Shown here: positions 6,994-14,513 of the stretch, one piece after another | Numbering within the stretch: the stretch's first letter is position 1 | Layout: each line of letters opens with the position of its first letter | Source of the DNA: Candidatus Auribacterota bacterium | Lineage (GTDB): Bacteria > Auribacterota > JAFGBW01 | NCBI GenBank assembly: GCA_016932965.1 | Contig: JAFGBW010000197.1 | Span: 1-17,243 of the forward strand | Length of the DNA: 17,243 nt | Reading direction: 5' to 3' | The notes under the pieces: model-generated | Database searches by the model: none | What the model was told of the DNA's origin: nothing | Seen by the model: the letters and a program-made list of their open reading frames with translations, nothing else | Translations under genes and position numbers: made by a program

Positions 6994-7922
6994 GAATCCT
7001 GTTTTTGGAATTTTACCTGGGGATTCAGGTAAAAATATAAAAGATCAATCAAGAGATTGACGGCCATAAAAATGAGAGCTCCAAAAAGTACCGAGCCGAT
7101 GATAACAGGATAATCCCGTCTGAAAATACCATTGATGGCATATCGTCCGATACCATCCCAATTAAATATGGTTTCTGTTAAGACAGAACCATTTAAATAG
7201 CTTCCAAAATCCAGGCCGATAAAAGTGGCTATCGGTATCATGGCATTTTTCATGGCATGGTAGATGATCAAAAGCGGTCCAGCTCCTTTTGCCCTTGCAG
7301 TGAGTATATATTCGGAATTCAAAATGTCCAATAGGCATGTACGGGTCAGCCGTACCAGATATCCCATAGATCTGGAACCTAATGTGAGGGCTGGTAATAC
7401 GATGCATAAATATCCTTCCATTCCTCCAGTGGGGAATAGTCTTATTTTTACAGCAAATAGAAAAACAAAAACCATTCCAAGCCAGAAAACAGGCATGGAA
7501 ATCATGAACGTACTGAAAAACAGGAAAAGTCTGTCCAACCAGCGATCCTGAAACATCACGCAGACAGTCCCGATTAAAAGACCGGAAAAGACGGCAAAGA
7601 TCATGGCACAAACAGCGAGAATAAAAGTATGAGGAAATTTTCTGATTAATTCATTGCCTACATTTTTTCCTGTATAATAGGAATGTCCAAGATCTCCGGA
7701 AATAATGGTTTTAAGATAAAACCAATATCGTTCAGGAAGAGTTTTATCTAAACCTAATTTGGATCTATATTGTTGAATAAGAAAAGGATCCGCTCTTTCT
7801 CCTACTAAAGCATATACCGGATCTCCTGGAACGGCATTGGCTATAAAAAAAGTCACTATGCTGACTCCGATTAGACCGGGAATAAACATGAGAAAACGAT
7901 GGAACAGCCAATGTTTAATCAT
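6987..7922 (-). CDS. Peptide/nickel-type ABC transporter permease (OppB/DppB family)
   Basis: This is an inner-membrane permease of 311 residues, the normal size for OppB/DppB. The N-terminal helix (about 11-30) runs into NAVPGDP (29-35), a hallmark of the family. Five further hydrophobic segments lie at about 98-122, 131-157, 170-190, 228-248 and 273-297. The cytoplasmic EAA loop, which docks the ATPase, is at about 205-225 (YILTARAKGAG onward), followed by the conserved NWDGIGRYA and RRDYPV blocks. It begins 5 bp after the stop of the solute-binding protein gene and is surely cotranscribed with it. A complete importer needs a second permease (OppC) and two ATPases (OppD/F); none is in the window. 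The 3' end overlaps the convergent ftsH stop by 7 bp, leaving no room for a separate terminator. Confidence 0.93.
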   Translation of the reverse strand: MIKHWLFHRFLMFIPGLIGVSIVTFFIANAVPGDPVYALVGERADPFLIQQYRSKLGLDKTLPERYWFYLKTIISGDLGHSYYTGKNVGNELIRKFPHTFILAVCAMIFAVFSGLLIGTVCVMFQDRWLDRLFLFFSTFMISMPVFWLGMVFVFLFAVKIRLFPTGGMEGYLCIVLPALTLGSRSMGYLVRLTRTCLLDILNSEYILTARAKGAGPLLIIYHAMKNAMIPIATFIGLDFGSYLNGSVLTETIFNWDGIGRYAINGIFRRDYPVIIGSVLFGALIFMAVNLLIDLLYFYLNPQVKFQKQDSY

Positions 7923-7927
7923 GGATT

Positions 7928-9514
7928 TTACCTTGAATCAGAACGGGTATCGTTGACATATATATTCAGCCCTTTATCCATAGAATATAACGGGAAAGGC
8001 GTGAAACCTTTAATACGTGAAGATATAGCATAAGTGGAAACTCTGTGCCAAAGAGGAATCCAGGGTAGATCATGATGAATTTGATTTAAGATCATTGATA
8101 AAATTTGTCTTCTATTAACAGGATTTGTTTGAGTTTGAAGCTCCAGAAGCGCTTCATCCATTTTTGTATTTTTATAATAGACTCTGTTGCCGGCTGGGCC
8201 TTTATTTGCTGAATAAAAAGTGGGGAAAAGAAAATTTTCCGGATCAGCATAATCCGCCCACCAGGATAAGACGAATATATCTCCTTCTCCTTTAGATAAG
8301 GCTTCTTTAAAAGATGACCAGTCCAGGACTTTTAATTCTACATCCAGACCTAACCTTTTTAATTGATCTAAAATGATGGTTGATATGGAAACCGTTTCTT
8401 TGACTGATGGAGCAAGAAATATTAATTTTTTTTCTTTTGCCTGACTTTGTATTAAAAATTCACGGGCATTATTATTAGAGTAACTTATTGCAGGTGAAGG
8501 AGTTATATTTTTTATTAATACGGAAGGAACAGGCGTTGAAGCCGGAACTGCCTGACCTCCCATGATGGACTCAATGAGTTCTTGAATGTTGACGGCAGAC
8601 GCAACAGCTTTTCTGAAAGGAAGATCAATCCAGGGCTTTCTCATATCAAATCCGATATAATAAGTATTTAATTCTTCAACAGAAGCAAAACAAAGTGAAG
8701 AAAATTTCTTTTTCCAAATCTCAGTCTGTTGTCGCGGCAATTTCATGATATCCAATTCACCTGTAGAAAGCATGGCTAAGGCAGAGGCTTCTTCAGGGAT
8801 CACTTTATAGACCAGGCAAGGACGTTTAGTCTGCAAAAAATAAAAAGGATTAGGTTTCAATATGATTCGGATATCCGGGTCCCATTTTTCAAAACAGTAC
8901 GGGCCAGATCCGAGTGGTTTATGCGCCATATCGTGGTTATTCATGTGATAATAGGTTCGAGAAACCACTGAGGCAGCAGGCATGGTGATGAGACTTAAAA
9001 AAGGAGCAAAAGGTTTTTCCAGTTCTACAATGACGGTATGTTCGTCAGGAGAGATCAGGCCGGGGAGTTCTTCTGTTTCGCCTTTCATGAAAGCAGATGC
9101 TCCTTTTATCATGGCAAACACCCAGTTTCTGGGCGATAATGTTTTTGGGTGTAAGACGCGTTTCCAGGAAAAAATCACATCTGATGCCGTGATCGGGGTT
9201 CCGTCAGCGAATTGAAGATGATCTCTTAAGACAAAGAGATAACGTCTTCCTTCATCTTGAATTTCATACTCTCTGGCAAGATCCGGCACGATTTCGAGGT
9301 TTTCATCATATCTGACCAATCCGGAAAAAATTTTGGCGCATAATTCGCCTCCTGTGACGTCCACAACCTGGCAAGGATCTAAAGTCACCGGATTTTCTGT
9401 CAAACGAAAGAAGATGGCTGCTTCGGTTTTCTTTTCAGAAGAGGCATGCTTTCCACAACCAGATGGAATAAGAAAAAATAGGGAAATGCAAATGATTTTG
9501 ATGAATTTTTTCAC
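7928..9514 (-). CDS. Peptide ABC transporter solute-binding lipoprotein (OppA/DppA, SBP_bac_5 family)
   Basis: This 528-residue protein probably captures peptides (or nickel/another small ligand) in the periplasm and hands them to the adjacent permease. It has a lipoprotein signal peptide: MKKFIK, then a hydrophobic core, and Cys20 in PSGC; Pro at -3 makes this a weak lipobox. The SBP_bac_5 fold follows: NPVTLDPC near 42-49, an IFSGLVRYDENLEIVPDLA-type block near 68-86, and FADGTPITASDVIFSWKR near 107-124. The pair-forming C-terminal block with WWADYADPENF and the final IPLWHRV are also present. The start is GTG (complement of 9514-9512), preceded at some distance by AAGGG. The gene is divergent from tilS, with 154 bp between them. 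It is first in a two-gene operon. Ligand cannot be told from the sequence. Confidence 0.93.
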   Translation of the reverse strand: MKKFIKIICISLFFLIPSGCGKHASSEKKTEAAIFFRLTENPVTLDPCQVVDVTGGELCAKIFSGLVRYDENLEIVPDLAREYEIQDEGRRYLFVLRDHLQFADGTPITASDVIFSWKRVLHPKTLSPRNWVFAMIKGASAFMKGETEELPGLISPDEHTVIVELEKPFAPFLSLITMPAASVVSRTYYHMNNHDMAHKPLGSGPYCFEKWDPDIRIILKPNPFYFLQTKRPCLVYKVIPEEASALAMLSTGELDIMKLPRQQTEIWKKKFSSLCFASVEELNTYYIGFDMRKPWIDLPFRKAVASAVNIQELIESIMGGQAVPASTPVPSVLIKNITPSPAISYSNNNAREFLIQSQAKEKKLIFLAPSVKETVSISTIILDQLKRLGLDVELKVLDWSSFKEALSKGEGDIFVLSWWADYADPENFLFPTFYSANKGPAGNRVYYKNTKMDEALLELQTQTNPVNRRQILSMILNQIHHDLPWIPLWHRVSTYAISSRIKGFTPFPLYSMDKGLNIYVNDTRSDSR

Positions 9515-9585
9515 ACCAGCAGCTTTATCCCTTTTTAATATAGGAGAAAATGACGAGAAAAGTATTTTAATTCAGCATGCACTAA

Positions 9586-9615
9586 TATATAACTAACTTG
9601 ATTCATACTTGTCCA
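9586..9615 (-). promoter_or_regulatory. Putative promoter of the oppA-oppB pair
   Basis: Read on the minus strand, TGGACA (9615-9610, five of six -35 bases) is followed after 18 bp by TATATA (9591-9586, four of six -10 bases). The transcript would have a leader of about 65 nt. A weaker plus-strand pair for tilS (TTGATT 9598-9603, 18 bp, TAAAAA 9622-9627) overlaps it, so the two genes may share a divergent control region. Confidence 0.35.
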
Positions 9616-9668
9616 AACTAATAAAAATAAGCTGATCTCCATCTTCATTATTAATTGATGAGTAATAT

Positions 9669-11051
9669 ATGGCTTCTGTTTCGATGAATCATGATTCATT
9701 ACTTGATTCTTTTCTTTCAACAATTCCGATAAAGAATGAGAACGTTCTTGTCGGATATTCCGGAGGAGTGGATTCAACGGTGCTTTTATATTGCTTAAAT
9801 GAGGAAAAGAAAAAATTTAATTTCAATCTTTATGCGATCCATATCAATCATGGTTTAAGAGGAAAAGAAAGTGACGCAGACGAGATTCATTGCGGGAAAA
9901 TATGTAAAAAATGGGGTATCCCGTTTAAAAGCATTCAGGTAGATATAAAAGCACGTTCAGAACAGGATGGGATATCACTGGAAAATGCAGGAAGAAACTG
10001 CCGCAGGGAATTATTCAAAGAAATAGCATTCAAGAAAAAATGCAGCTATGTTTTTCTGGCGCATACCTTGGATGATCAGATAGAAACGATTCTTTTCCGT
10101 CTGTTCAGAGGAACTGGTCCGTATGGTTTGAATGGCATGGAACCCATGAGGAAAGAAGGGGCTTTAGTCTGGTGCAGGCCCTTTTTAGAAAAGCAAAAAT
10201 CCGAACTCATTCATTGGGCGCAAGCAAGACATCTTATCTGGCGTGAAGACTCATCCAATTTGCATATGTATTTCTCAAGAAACCGGATACGTCATGAATT
10301 GATCCCCCTTATTAAATCGATTTTTAAAGACCAATTTCCCTCTTCTCTTCTTCGTTTGAGGAACATATCGCGTGATTCATTAAAAACCATGCTTTCCCTT
10401 GTTCCTGATAAATGGAAAGAATGTTTTTTTGTTAATTCAGGCACCCTGTTCATTGATCTCAAGAAAATGGATCATATGAAACCGGTTCTGTTCACTGAAT
10501 TATTAAGAAAACCCTGGTTTGAATTGTTCCCTGATGCAGGAATCTCTGATCATGAAAAAATTCATAATTTATATACATTATGCCATCAAAAAGCGCAAAA
10601 ACAGATCGTCCTTCCTGGTCAAATCCGGGCATGGAAGGACAGACATTTCATGGTCATTTCAAAAATGAATACATCCTTGTTCAAGAGATCCTGTGCCGTT
10701 CGTTTTACTCGCACCCGGGATGCTACATCTCTTCCGTATAAAGAAGCCCATCATGATTTTTACCGGGCTTTATTGAAAGGAGAAAAACTCCATTTGTCTT
10801 ACGCTCATGATTCTTCATTATTAAAAAAGGGGTTTTCCTGCAGATATCTCAGATCCGGAGAAAATCTCAATACCCTTTTTTTGGATAAAAAAAGTCTTAA
10901 AAATCTGTTTTCAGAAAAAAAGGTCCCTTTTTGTCTGATAAAGAGCCTGCCGCTCATTTATTATAAAAAAGATTTGGTTCTGATCCCGGGCGTGGCAGGA
11001 AGAAATGATTTTGTTAAAAACCAAGGAGCTCTTATTGAGATCGAATATTAA
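9669..11051 (+). CDS. tilS: tRNA(Ile)-lysidine synthase TilS
   Basis: TilS ligates lysine to C34 of the CAU-anticodon tRNA-Ile using ATP, so that it reads AUA codons. It is an essential cytosolic enzyme. The N-type PP-loop motif SGGVDS is at 31-36. It is followed by IHINHGLRG near 56-64, AHTLDDQIETILFR with the RLFRGTG block near 130-150, and the RNRIRHELIPLI segment typical of TilS after WREDSSN. The C-terminal part, with FSCRYLRSGENL, LKNLFSEKKVP and a final LVLIPGVAGRND, matches the TilS C-terminal domain, so this 460-residue protein is the full-length form. I kept the ATG at 9669; the next ATG (9684) would also leave the PP-loop intact. The end overlaps folP. An AUA-rich, AT-rich genome makes this modification especially important. 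Confidence 0.95.
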   Translation: MASVSMNHDSLLDSFLSTIPIKNENVLVGYSGGVDSTVLLYCLNEEKKKFNFNLYAIHINHGLRGKESDADEIHCGKICKKWGIPFKSIQVDIKARSEQDGISLENAGRNCRRELFKEIAFKKKCSYVFLAHTLDDQIETILFRLFRGTGPYGLNGMEPMRKEGALVWCRPFLEKQKSELIHWAQARHLIWREDSSNLHMYFSRNRIRHELIPLIKSIFKDQFPSSLLRLRNISRDSLKTMLSLVPDKWKECFFVNSGTLFIDLKKMDHMKPVLFTELLRKPWFELFPDAGISDHEKIHNLYTLCHQKAQKQIVLPGQIRAWKDRHFMVISKMNTSLFKRSCAVRFTRTRDATSLPYKEAHHDFYRALLKGEKLHLSYAHDSSLLKKGFSCRYLRSGENLNTLFLDKKSLKNLFSEKKVPFCLIKSLPLIYYKKDLVLIPGVAGRNDFVKNQGALIEIEY

Positions 11052-11892
11052 AAACACAGGGGAGGCAACCTTTCAAGCAGATCATTCTGATTGTCAACGT
11101 GTTCCTCAATTGATGGGAATCATCAATATCACTGAAGATTCCTTTTTTGACGGAGGCCGATATTTGAATCCTGATTCGTGTTTGAAACAGGCCGAGAAAT
11201 TGATTCAGGACGGGGCAGATATTCTTGACATCGGAGCTGAATCCTCCCGGCCTGGAGCCAAACCGGTCGAGGAAGAAAAGGAATTAGAACGCATCAAGAG
11301 TTTTCTGCATGCGTTTACAAACAGATCAGGGATTCAGATTTCTATCGACACTTCCAGAAGTTCAGTGGCCAAAATGGCCCTGGAATCAGGTGCGCACATC
11401 ATCAATGATATTTATGCCTTAAGAAGAGACCCGGCTCTCGTGCATGTGATCAAAGAAACAGGATGCAAAGTGGTCTTGATGCACATGCAGGGAACGCCGG
11501 ATACCATGCAGATTAATCCCCATTATAACGAAGTGATAGGAGAGATTGGTGATTTTTTCAAAGAAAGAATTGATTTTGCCGTTAAGAACGGTATCAATGA
11601 AGACAAGATCATTTTAGATCCGGGAATCGGATTCGGAAAAGGCTTGAATCATAATCTGACAATCATAAAAAGGATCAAAGAATTTAAAACGCTAGGCTTT
11701 CCATTGCTGATAGGCGCATCACGCAAGTCATTTATAGGCAATATTTTAAATAAATCCCCGCAGGACCGGCTTTATGGAACTGCTGCTGTAGTAGCTTATT
11801 TGGCCCAAAATGATGTGGAGTATATCCGGGTTCATGACGTGGCAGAAATGAAAGATGTGATTTTAGTTGCTCAGGCCATCAAAAATGGATGA
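11005..11892 (+). CDS. folP: Dihydropteroate synthase FolP
   Basis: FolP condenses p-aminobenzoate with a pterin pyrophosphate to give dihydropteroate in folate synthesis, and is the sulfonamide target. Motifs in ATG numbering: MGIINITEDSFFDGG (37-51), DIGAESSRPGA (75-85), SIDTSRS (113-119), IINDI (132-136), LMHMQGTPDTMQ (158-169), LDPGIGFGKG (204-213), IGASRKSFIG (236-245) and IRVHDV (274-279). All active-site blocks are present. Deviations from the usual NVTPDSFSDGG and DIGGESTRPGA are Glu for Pro, Phe for Ser, Ala for Gly and Ser for Thr. The ATG overlaps tilS by 47 bp. A TTG at 11035, six bases after a perfect AAGGAG (11023-11028), is a strong alternative start that shortens the protein by ten residues and the overlap to 17 bp. 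It is cotranscribed with tilS. Confidence 0.94.
   Translation: MILLKTKELLLRSNIKNTGEATFQADHSDCQRVPQLMGIINITEDSFFDGGRYLNPDSCLKQAEKLIQDGADILDIGAESSRPGAKPVEEEKELERIKSFLHAFTNRSGIQISIDTSRSSVAKMALESGAHIINDIYALRRDPALVHVIKETGCKVVLMHMQGTPDTMQINPHYNEVIGEIGDFFKERIDFAVKNGINEDKIILDPGIGFGKGLNHNLTIIKRIKEFKTLGFPLLIGASRKSFIGNILNKSPQDRLYGTAAVVAYLAQNDVEYIRVHDVAEMKDVILVAQAIKNG
11023..11037 (+). promoter_or_regulatory. Perfect Shine-Dalgarno with TTG start candidate for folP
   Basis: AAGGAG at 11023-11028 is followed by six bases and an in-frame TTG at 11035-11037, inside the last codons of tilS. Most other genes here have weak or no Shine-Dalgarno, so this match stands out and favours translational coupling with a TTG start over the upstream ATG at 11005, whose AGGAA is only three bases away. 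Confidence 0.45.
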
Positions 11893-11911
11893 TCATAAGG
11901 AGACAGATTAC

Positions 11912-11940
11912 TTTCTTCATAGAAGAAATAGGGTTTGTTT
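11912..11940 (+). terminator. Possible terminator between convergent folP and the kinase-like gene
   Basis: TTTCTTC (11912-11918), a three-base loop and GAAGAAA (11922-11928) form a 7-bp hairpin, followed by GGGTTTGTTT. The stem is AT-rich and the T-run is broken, so it is weak. It lies 20 bp after the folP stop and 25 bp from the stop of the opposing gene, where a shared terminator would be expected. Confidence 0.35.
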
Positions 11941-11952
11941 AAGTTGATTATA

Positions 11953-14361
11953 TCAAGCTGCGCCGGATTCAGGATGTTCAGATAATTGATCTCTCATTGT
12001 ATGACTGAGCTGCCGCATCAATAAAGTTTGTTTATGTGATCTGATCAATTCCATAACAGATGAATATTTTCTTGAAGAATTCAACTCAGGCGGAAAGGCA
12101 GCTAAAATTCTTTCTATGGATTTGAGTTCGGATAAATCATGGATAGCGATCAGTCTTTCAGGGAGATGATTCAAAAATTTTGAAGAAAAATTCTGATTGG
12201 TCTTGAAAAATTTGGATAATAAGTATTTATTCCCGCGAAAAACAGTATCCAGCGCAATAGCCGCTTCCGTGTATCCAACACCTTTCAATTCAGGATACAG
12301 TTCTTCAATTCCTTTATAATCCTGACCTGTAGGACCGACCAGATCCAGTAATACCTTTTCAAAATCCTGATCCATTCTATCCAGAATAGCTATGGGATCA
12401 ATTTCACCAACATCAAATAAGCTGCATCCCATACGCTTGGTATGTCCATCCATGGATTCAAACATCATAAAATTGGAAGGTTTTGGGTCATCAAGCCATT
12501 CTCCCTGCATAAAAGCCATGGTAAACAGGCGGGTGAAAACAGCGCATGCGGCCTTATGCCATCTGTCTTTTCTGATTTCCAGTTCTTCAGGTGTTTGACG
12601 GACAGGTTTTAAAAATTCGTCCAGTCTGGCAATTGTTTTAGTTGGAATTCCCCTCAGGTAATCATCAACTCTAACATCGGGAAAATACTCCTCACTCCAT
12701 ACAGGAAGATCATATAAGACTTCGATACCAAAAATACTGGTATTAGGATGACCGGACATATATTGATGCCGGTACATTTCCTGAACGAATCCCCCTTTAA
12801 CTGAGACAAGTTTGCTTCTTTTAAACTGGACTTCAACTGGTTTAAAGCCTTTGAAAATGATATGGGAAACATCACCATCATGGGCAATAATTTCAGCGAC
12901 TAAAGTGATTTTTGCTCCGCCTTCCCCTACAAAACGTAAGCGAATATGACGGATTTTTGAGACATCAAGGACTTTTCCTCCTTCCAACATCCATACACTT
13001 TTTCTTACAATATCTGTTTCCTGATCCAGTAATGTTTTGACGATTTGTTCGTATACGGTTCTAAAACCTGTTCTATATGATTCAAAAGAAACATGATCCT
13101 TGAATTCATATTTCTGATAAAATCTTTCAATGTCCTCATCTTTCCAGTCGTGACTGATTTTGCTTTGAAGCGATCGGGTATCGGATAAACCATGATACCG
13201 GCTGAGCCTTTCACCAAGTATCGTTTCCATTTTTTCTCCAAGAGATTCCGCAATATTTTTGATGTCTTTCAATCCATTTGGATGATAAGCCCAGCGGGAA
13301 ATCATGGAACGGATCCGGATATATTCCAAACTGGAGCCATATTGAACCTGTGAACAAAGAATTTGAAGAAACATTTTTATGATGCGTATTTCAGAGGGGC
13401 GGATCAAATCCACACTGAGATTTTCATGATTGTTTAAATACCGGCTGATATAATCAAGAACACTTATCGGCAGTTCAATATCAGAAGTCAGTAAAATCAA
13501 TTGTTCTATATGCTGTTCCGTAATTTGATCCTGATTTTCAGGATCAAGGAAAACGTTTAACACAGCCTGCATGACAGCAGGGGGGGTGAGACCTTTTGAA
13601 GTGGAAAAGGCTTTTTTCAGTGTGGAACGGACTTCATGCATGCTTCTGGGCTGATATTGTTTTTCATCTCTGCCAAGTCCTGCAAGCAGCCAGTCTTTGA
13701 AAGAAAGACTGGCTGGCTGAGAGTCAGATGTGAAGACAGCTACAGAGGAAATAAATCTTGAAGCAGCGGTTTCAGCATAAAAAGCCAGACGAGTTGCTTT
13801 TCGTGAAAAATATTTTTCCAGGGAAAGGTCTTCTGTTTCCAAAAAAATTTCAGGATAGATCTCCCGGATGATTTCAGATATTTCATTTTCCTTTCCATAA
13901 GGTTTCATCGCCGTGAATAAAAAGCATGCTCTGATGAAATCAAGGGATTGGAAATGATATAATTCCCTGGCCATTCCAATACAATGATCAGGAAGCAGCA
14001 TATCGGAAGGACTGGATTTTTGATTAAACCCATACAATTGATTAAATCCTGAAGATTTTAATGTGACCGCATCAACAACATACACATCTGCTTTGTCCAG
14101 GTCTTCAAAAGCCTGGCGAAGTTTCTCCGAATATGAGGCTTTGGAATATTTTTTAAGTATTTTTGCTTTAAACTGGCGATAACCCGGTATGACTTTTTGA
14201 ATTGAAGCAGGTGAATGATCTGCCATAAATCCGGCAGATGGTTTCTTTACAAATGAAATGGGGGCAAGCGAATTTTTTCCGGTCGAAAATTCACTTGGCT
14301 CAGCATGGATCATGAGAGACAAAAAGAGTGTCCAGATGAGATTTGAGACAATTGTTCTCAT
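11953..14361 (-). CDS. Exported protein of unknown function with a C-terminal kinase-like region
   Basis: I do not recognise this 802-residue protein as a whole. Residues 1-20 look like a type I signal peptide (MRT, hydrophobic core, IHA before EP), so it should leave the cytoplasm. Residues about 50-450 are helix-rich with no motif I know. From about 470 the kinase landmarks come in the right order: a glycine-rich turn VGEGGAK (478-484) between two strand-like segments; a lysine strand HIIFKGF (Lys504) where kinases have VAIK; VQEMYRH (Glu528) in a likely alpha-C helix; DPKPSNFMM (625-633), which fits the catalytic loop DxKPxN with Asp625 and Asn630; and LFDVGEI (Asp650) in place of DFG. His and Arg of HRD are replaced by Leu and Asp. 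The gene stands alone: folP converges on it and an ABC exporter lies upstream on the same strand. UbiB/ABC1-like or HipA-like folds are alternatives. Confidence 0.75.
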   Translation of the reverse strand: MRTIVSNLIWTLFLSLMIHAEPSEFSTGKNSLAPISFVKKPSAGFMADHSPASIQKVIPGYRQFKAKILKKYSKASYSEKLRQAFEDLDKADVYVVDAVTLKSSGFNQLYGFNQKSSPSDMLLPDHCIGMARELYHFQSLDFIRACFLFTAMKPYGKENEISEIIREIYPEIFLETEDLSLEKYFSRKATRLAFYAETAASRFISSVAVFTSDSQPASLSFKDWLLAGLGRDEKQYQPRSMHEVRSTLKKAFSTSKGLTPPAVMQAVLNVFLDPENQDQITEQHIEQLILLTSDIELPISVLDYISRYLNNHENLSVDLIRPSEIRIIKMFLQILCSQVQYGSSLEYIRIRSMISRWAYHPNGLKDIKNIAESLGEKMETILGERLSRYHGLSDTRSLQSKISHDWKDEDIERFYQKYEFKDHVSFESYRTGFRTVYEQIVKTLLDQETDIVRKSVWMLEGGKVLDVSKIRHIRLRFVGEGGAKITLVAEIIAHDGDVSHIIFKGFKPVEVQFKRSKLVSVKGGFVQEMYRHQYMSGHPNTSIFGIEVLYDLPVWSEEYFPDVRVDDYLRGIPTKTIARLDEFLKPVRQTPEELEIRKDRWHKAACAVFTRLFTMAFMQGEWLDDPKPSNFMMFESMDGHTKRMGCSLFDVGEIDPIAILDRMDQDFEKVLLDLVGPTGQDYKGIEELYPELKGVGYTEAAIALDTVFRGNKYLLSKFFKTNQNFSSKFLNHLPERLIAIHDLSELKSIERILAAFPPELNSSRKYSSVMELIRSHKQTLLMRQLSHTMRDQLSEHPESGAA

Positions 14362-14442
14362 GACATAGTACTACCACATAATTGCTCATTTGCCAATACT
14401 GTCCAAAATTTTCTGTTATTTAAGAATGAATGGGAAGAGAAA

Positions 14443-14479
14443 ATACACCGGAAAACCCCTATGTTGATACAGGTGTATC
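14443..14479. repeat. Overlapping inverted repeats between the ABC and kinase-like genes
   Basis: ATACACC (14443-14449) pairs with GGTGTAT (14472-14478), and GATACA (14466-14471) also pairs with TGTATC (14474-14479) across a 2-bp centre. The shared right arm means two alternative pairings. It lies 82-118 bp upstream of the kinase-like gene start (minus strand) and could be an operator or part of the 5' leader or terminator. Function is unknown. Confidence 0.35.
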
Positions 14480-14484
14480 TGGAT

Positions 14485-14500
14485 AAAAAGGGATGATCCC
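14485..14500 (-). terminator. Possible terminator after the ABC-2 exporter genes
   Basis: On the minus strand GGGATCATCCC (14500-14490) is followed directly by TTTTT (14489-14485), 14 bp after the ATPase stop. The stem is only four base pairs with a three-base loop, so it is weak, but the position and T-run fit. Confidence 0.3.
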
Positions 14501-14513
14501 GCAGAGACTGAAT

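Noticed and set aside
7264-7551. Open frame on the plus strand opposite the permease gene
   Set aside because: The minus-strand OppB reading has full family motifs; the plus frame has no recognisable sequence.
11885-11947. A 20-codon frame beginning in the last bases of folP
   Set aside because: It overlaps the folP stop and the hairpin, has no similarity I can see and no Shine-Dalgarno in front of its ATG; possibly the remnant of a former downstream gene, but this cannot be supported.
11953-14361. Reading the kinase-like gene as a UbiB/ABC1 family member
   Set aside because: It lacks the KxGQ motif and the Ala-rich loop typical of UbiB, and has a signal peptide; only a distant fold-level relation is possible.
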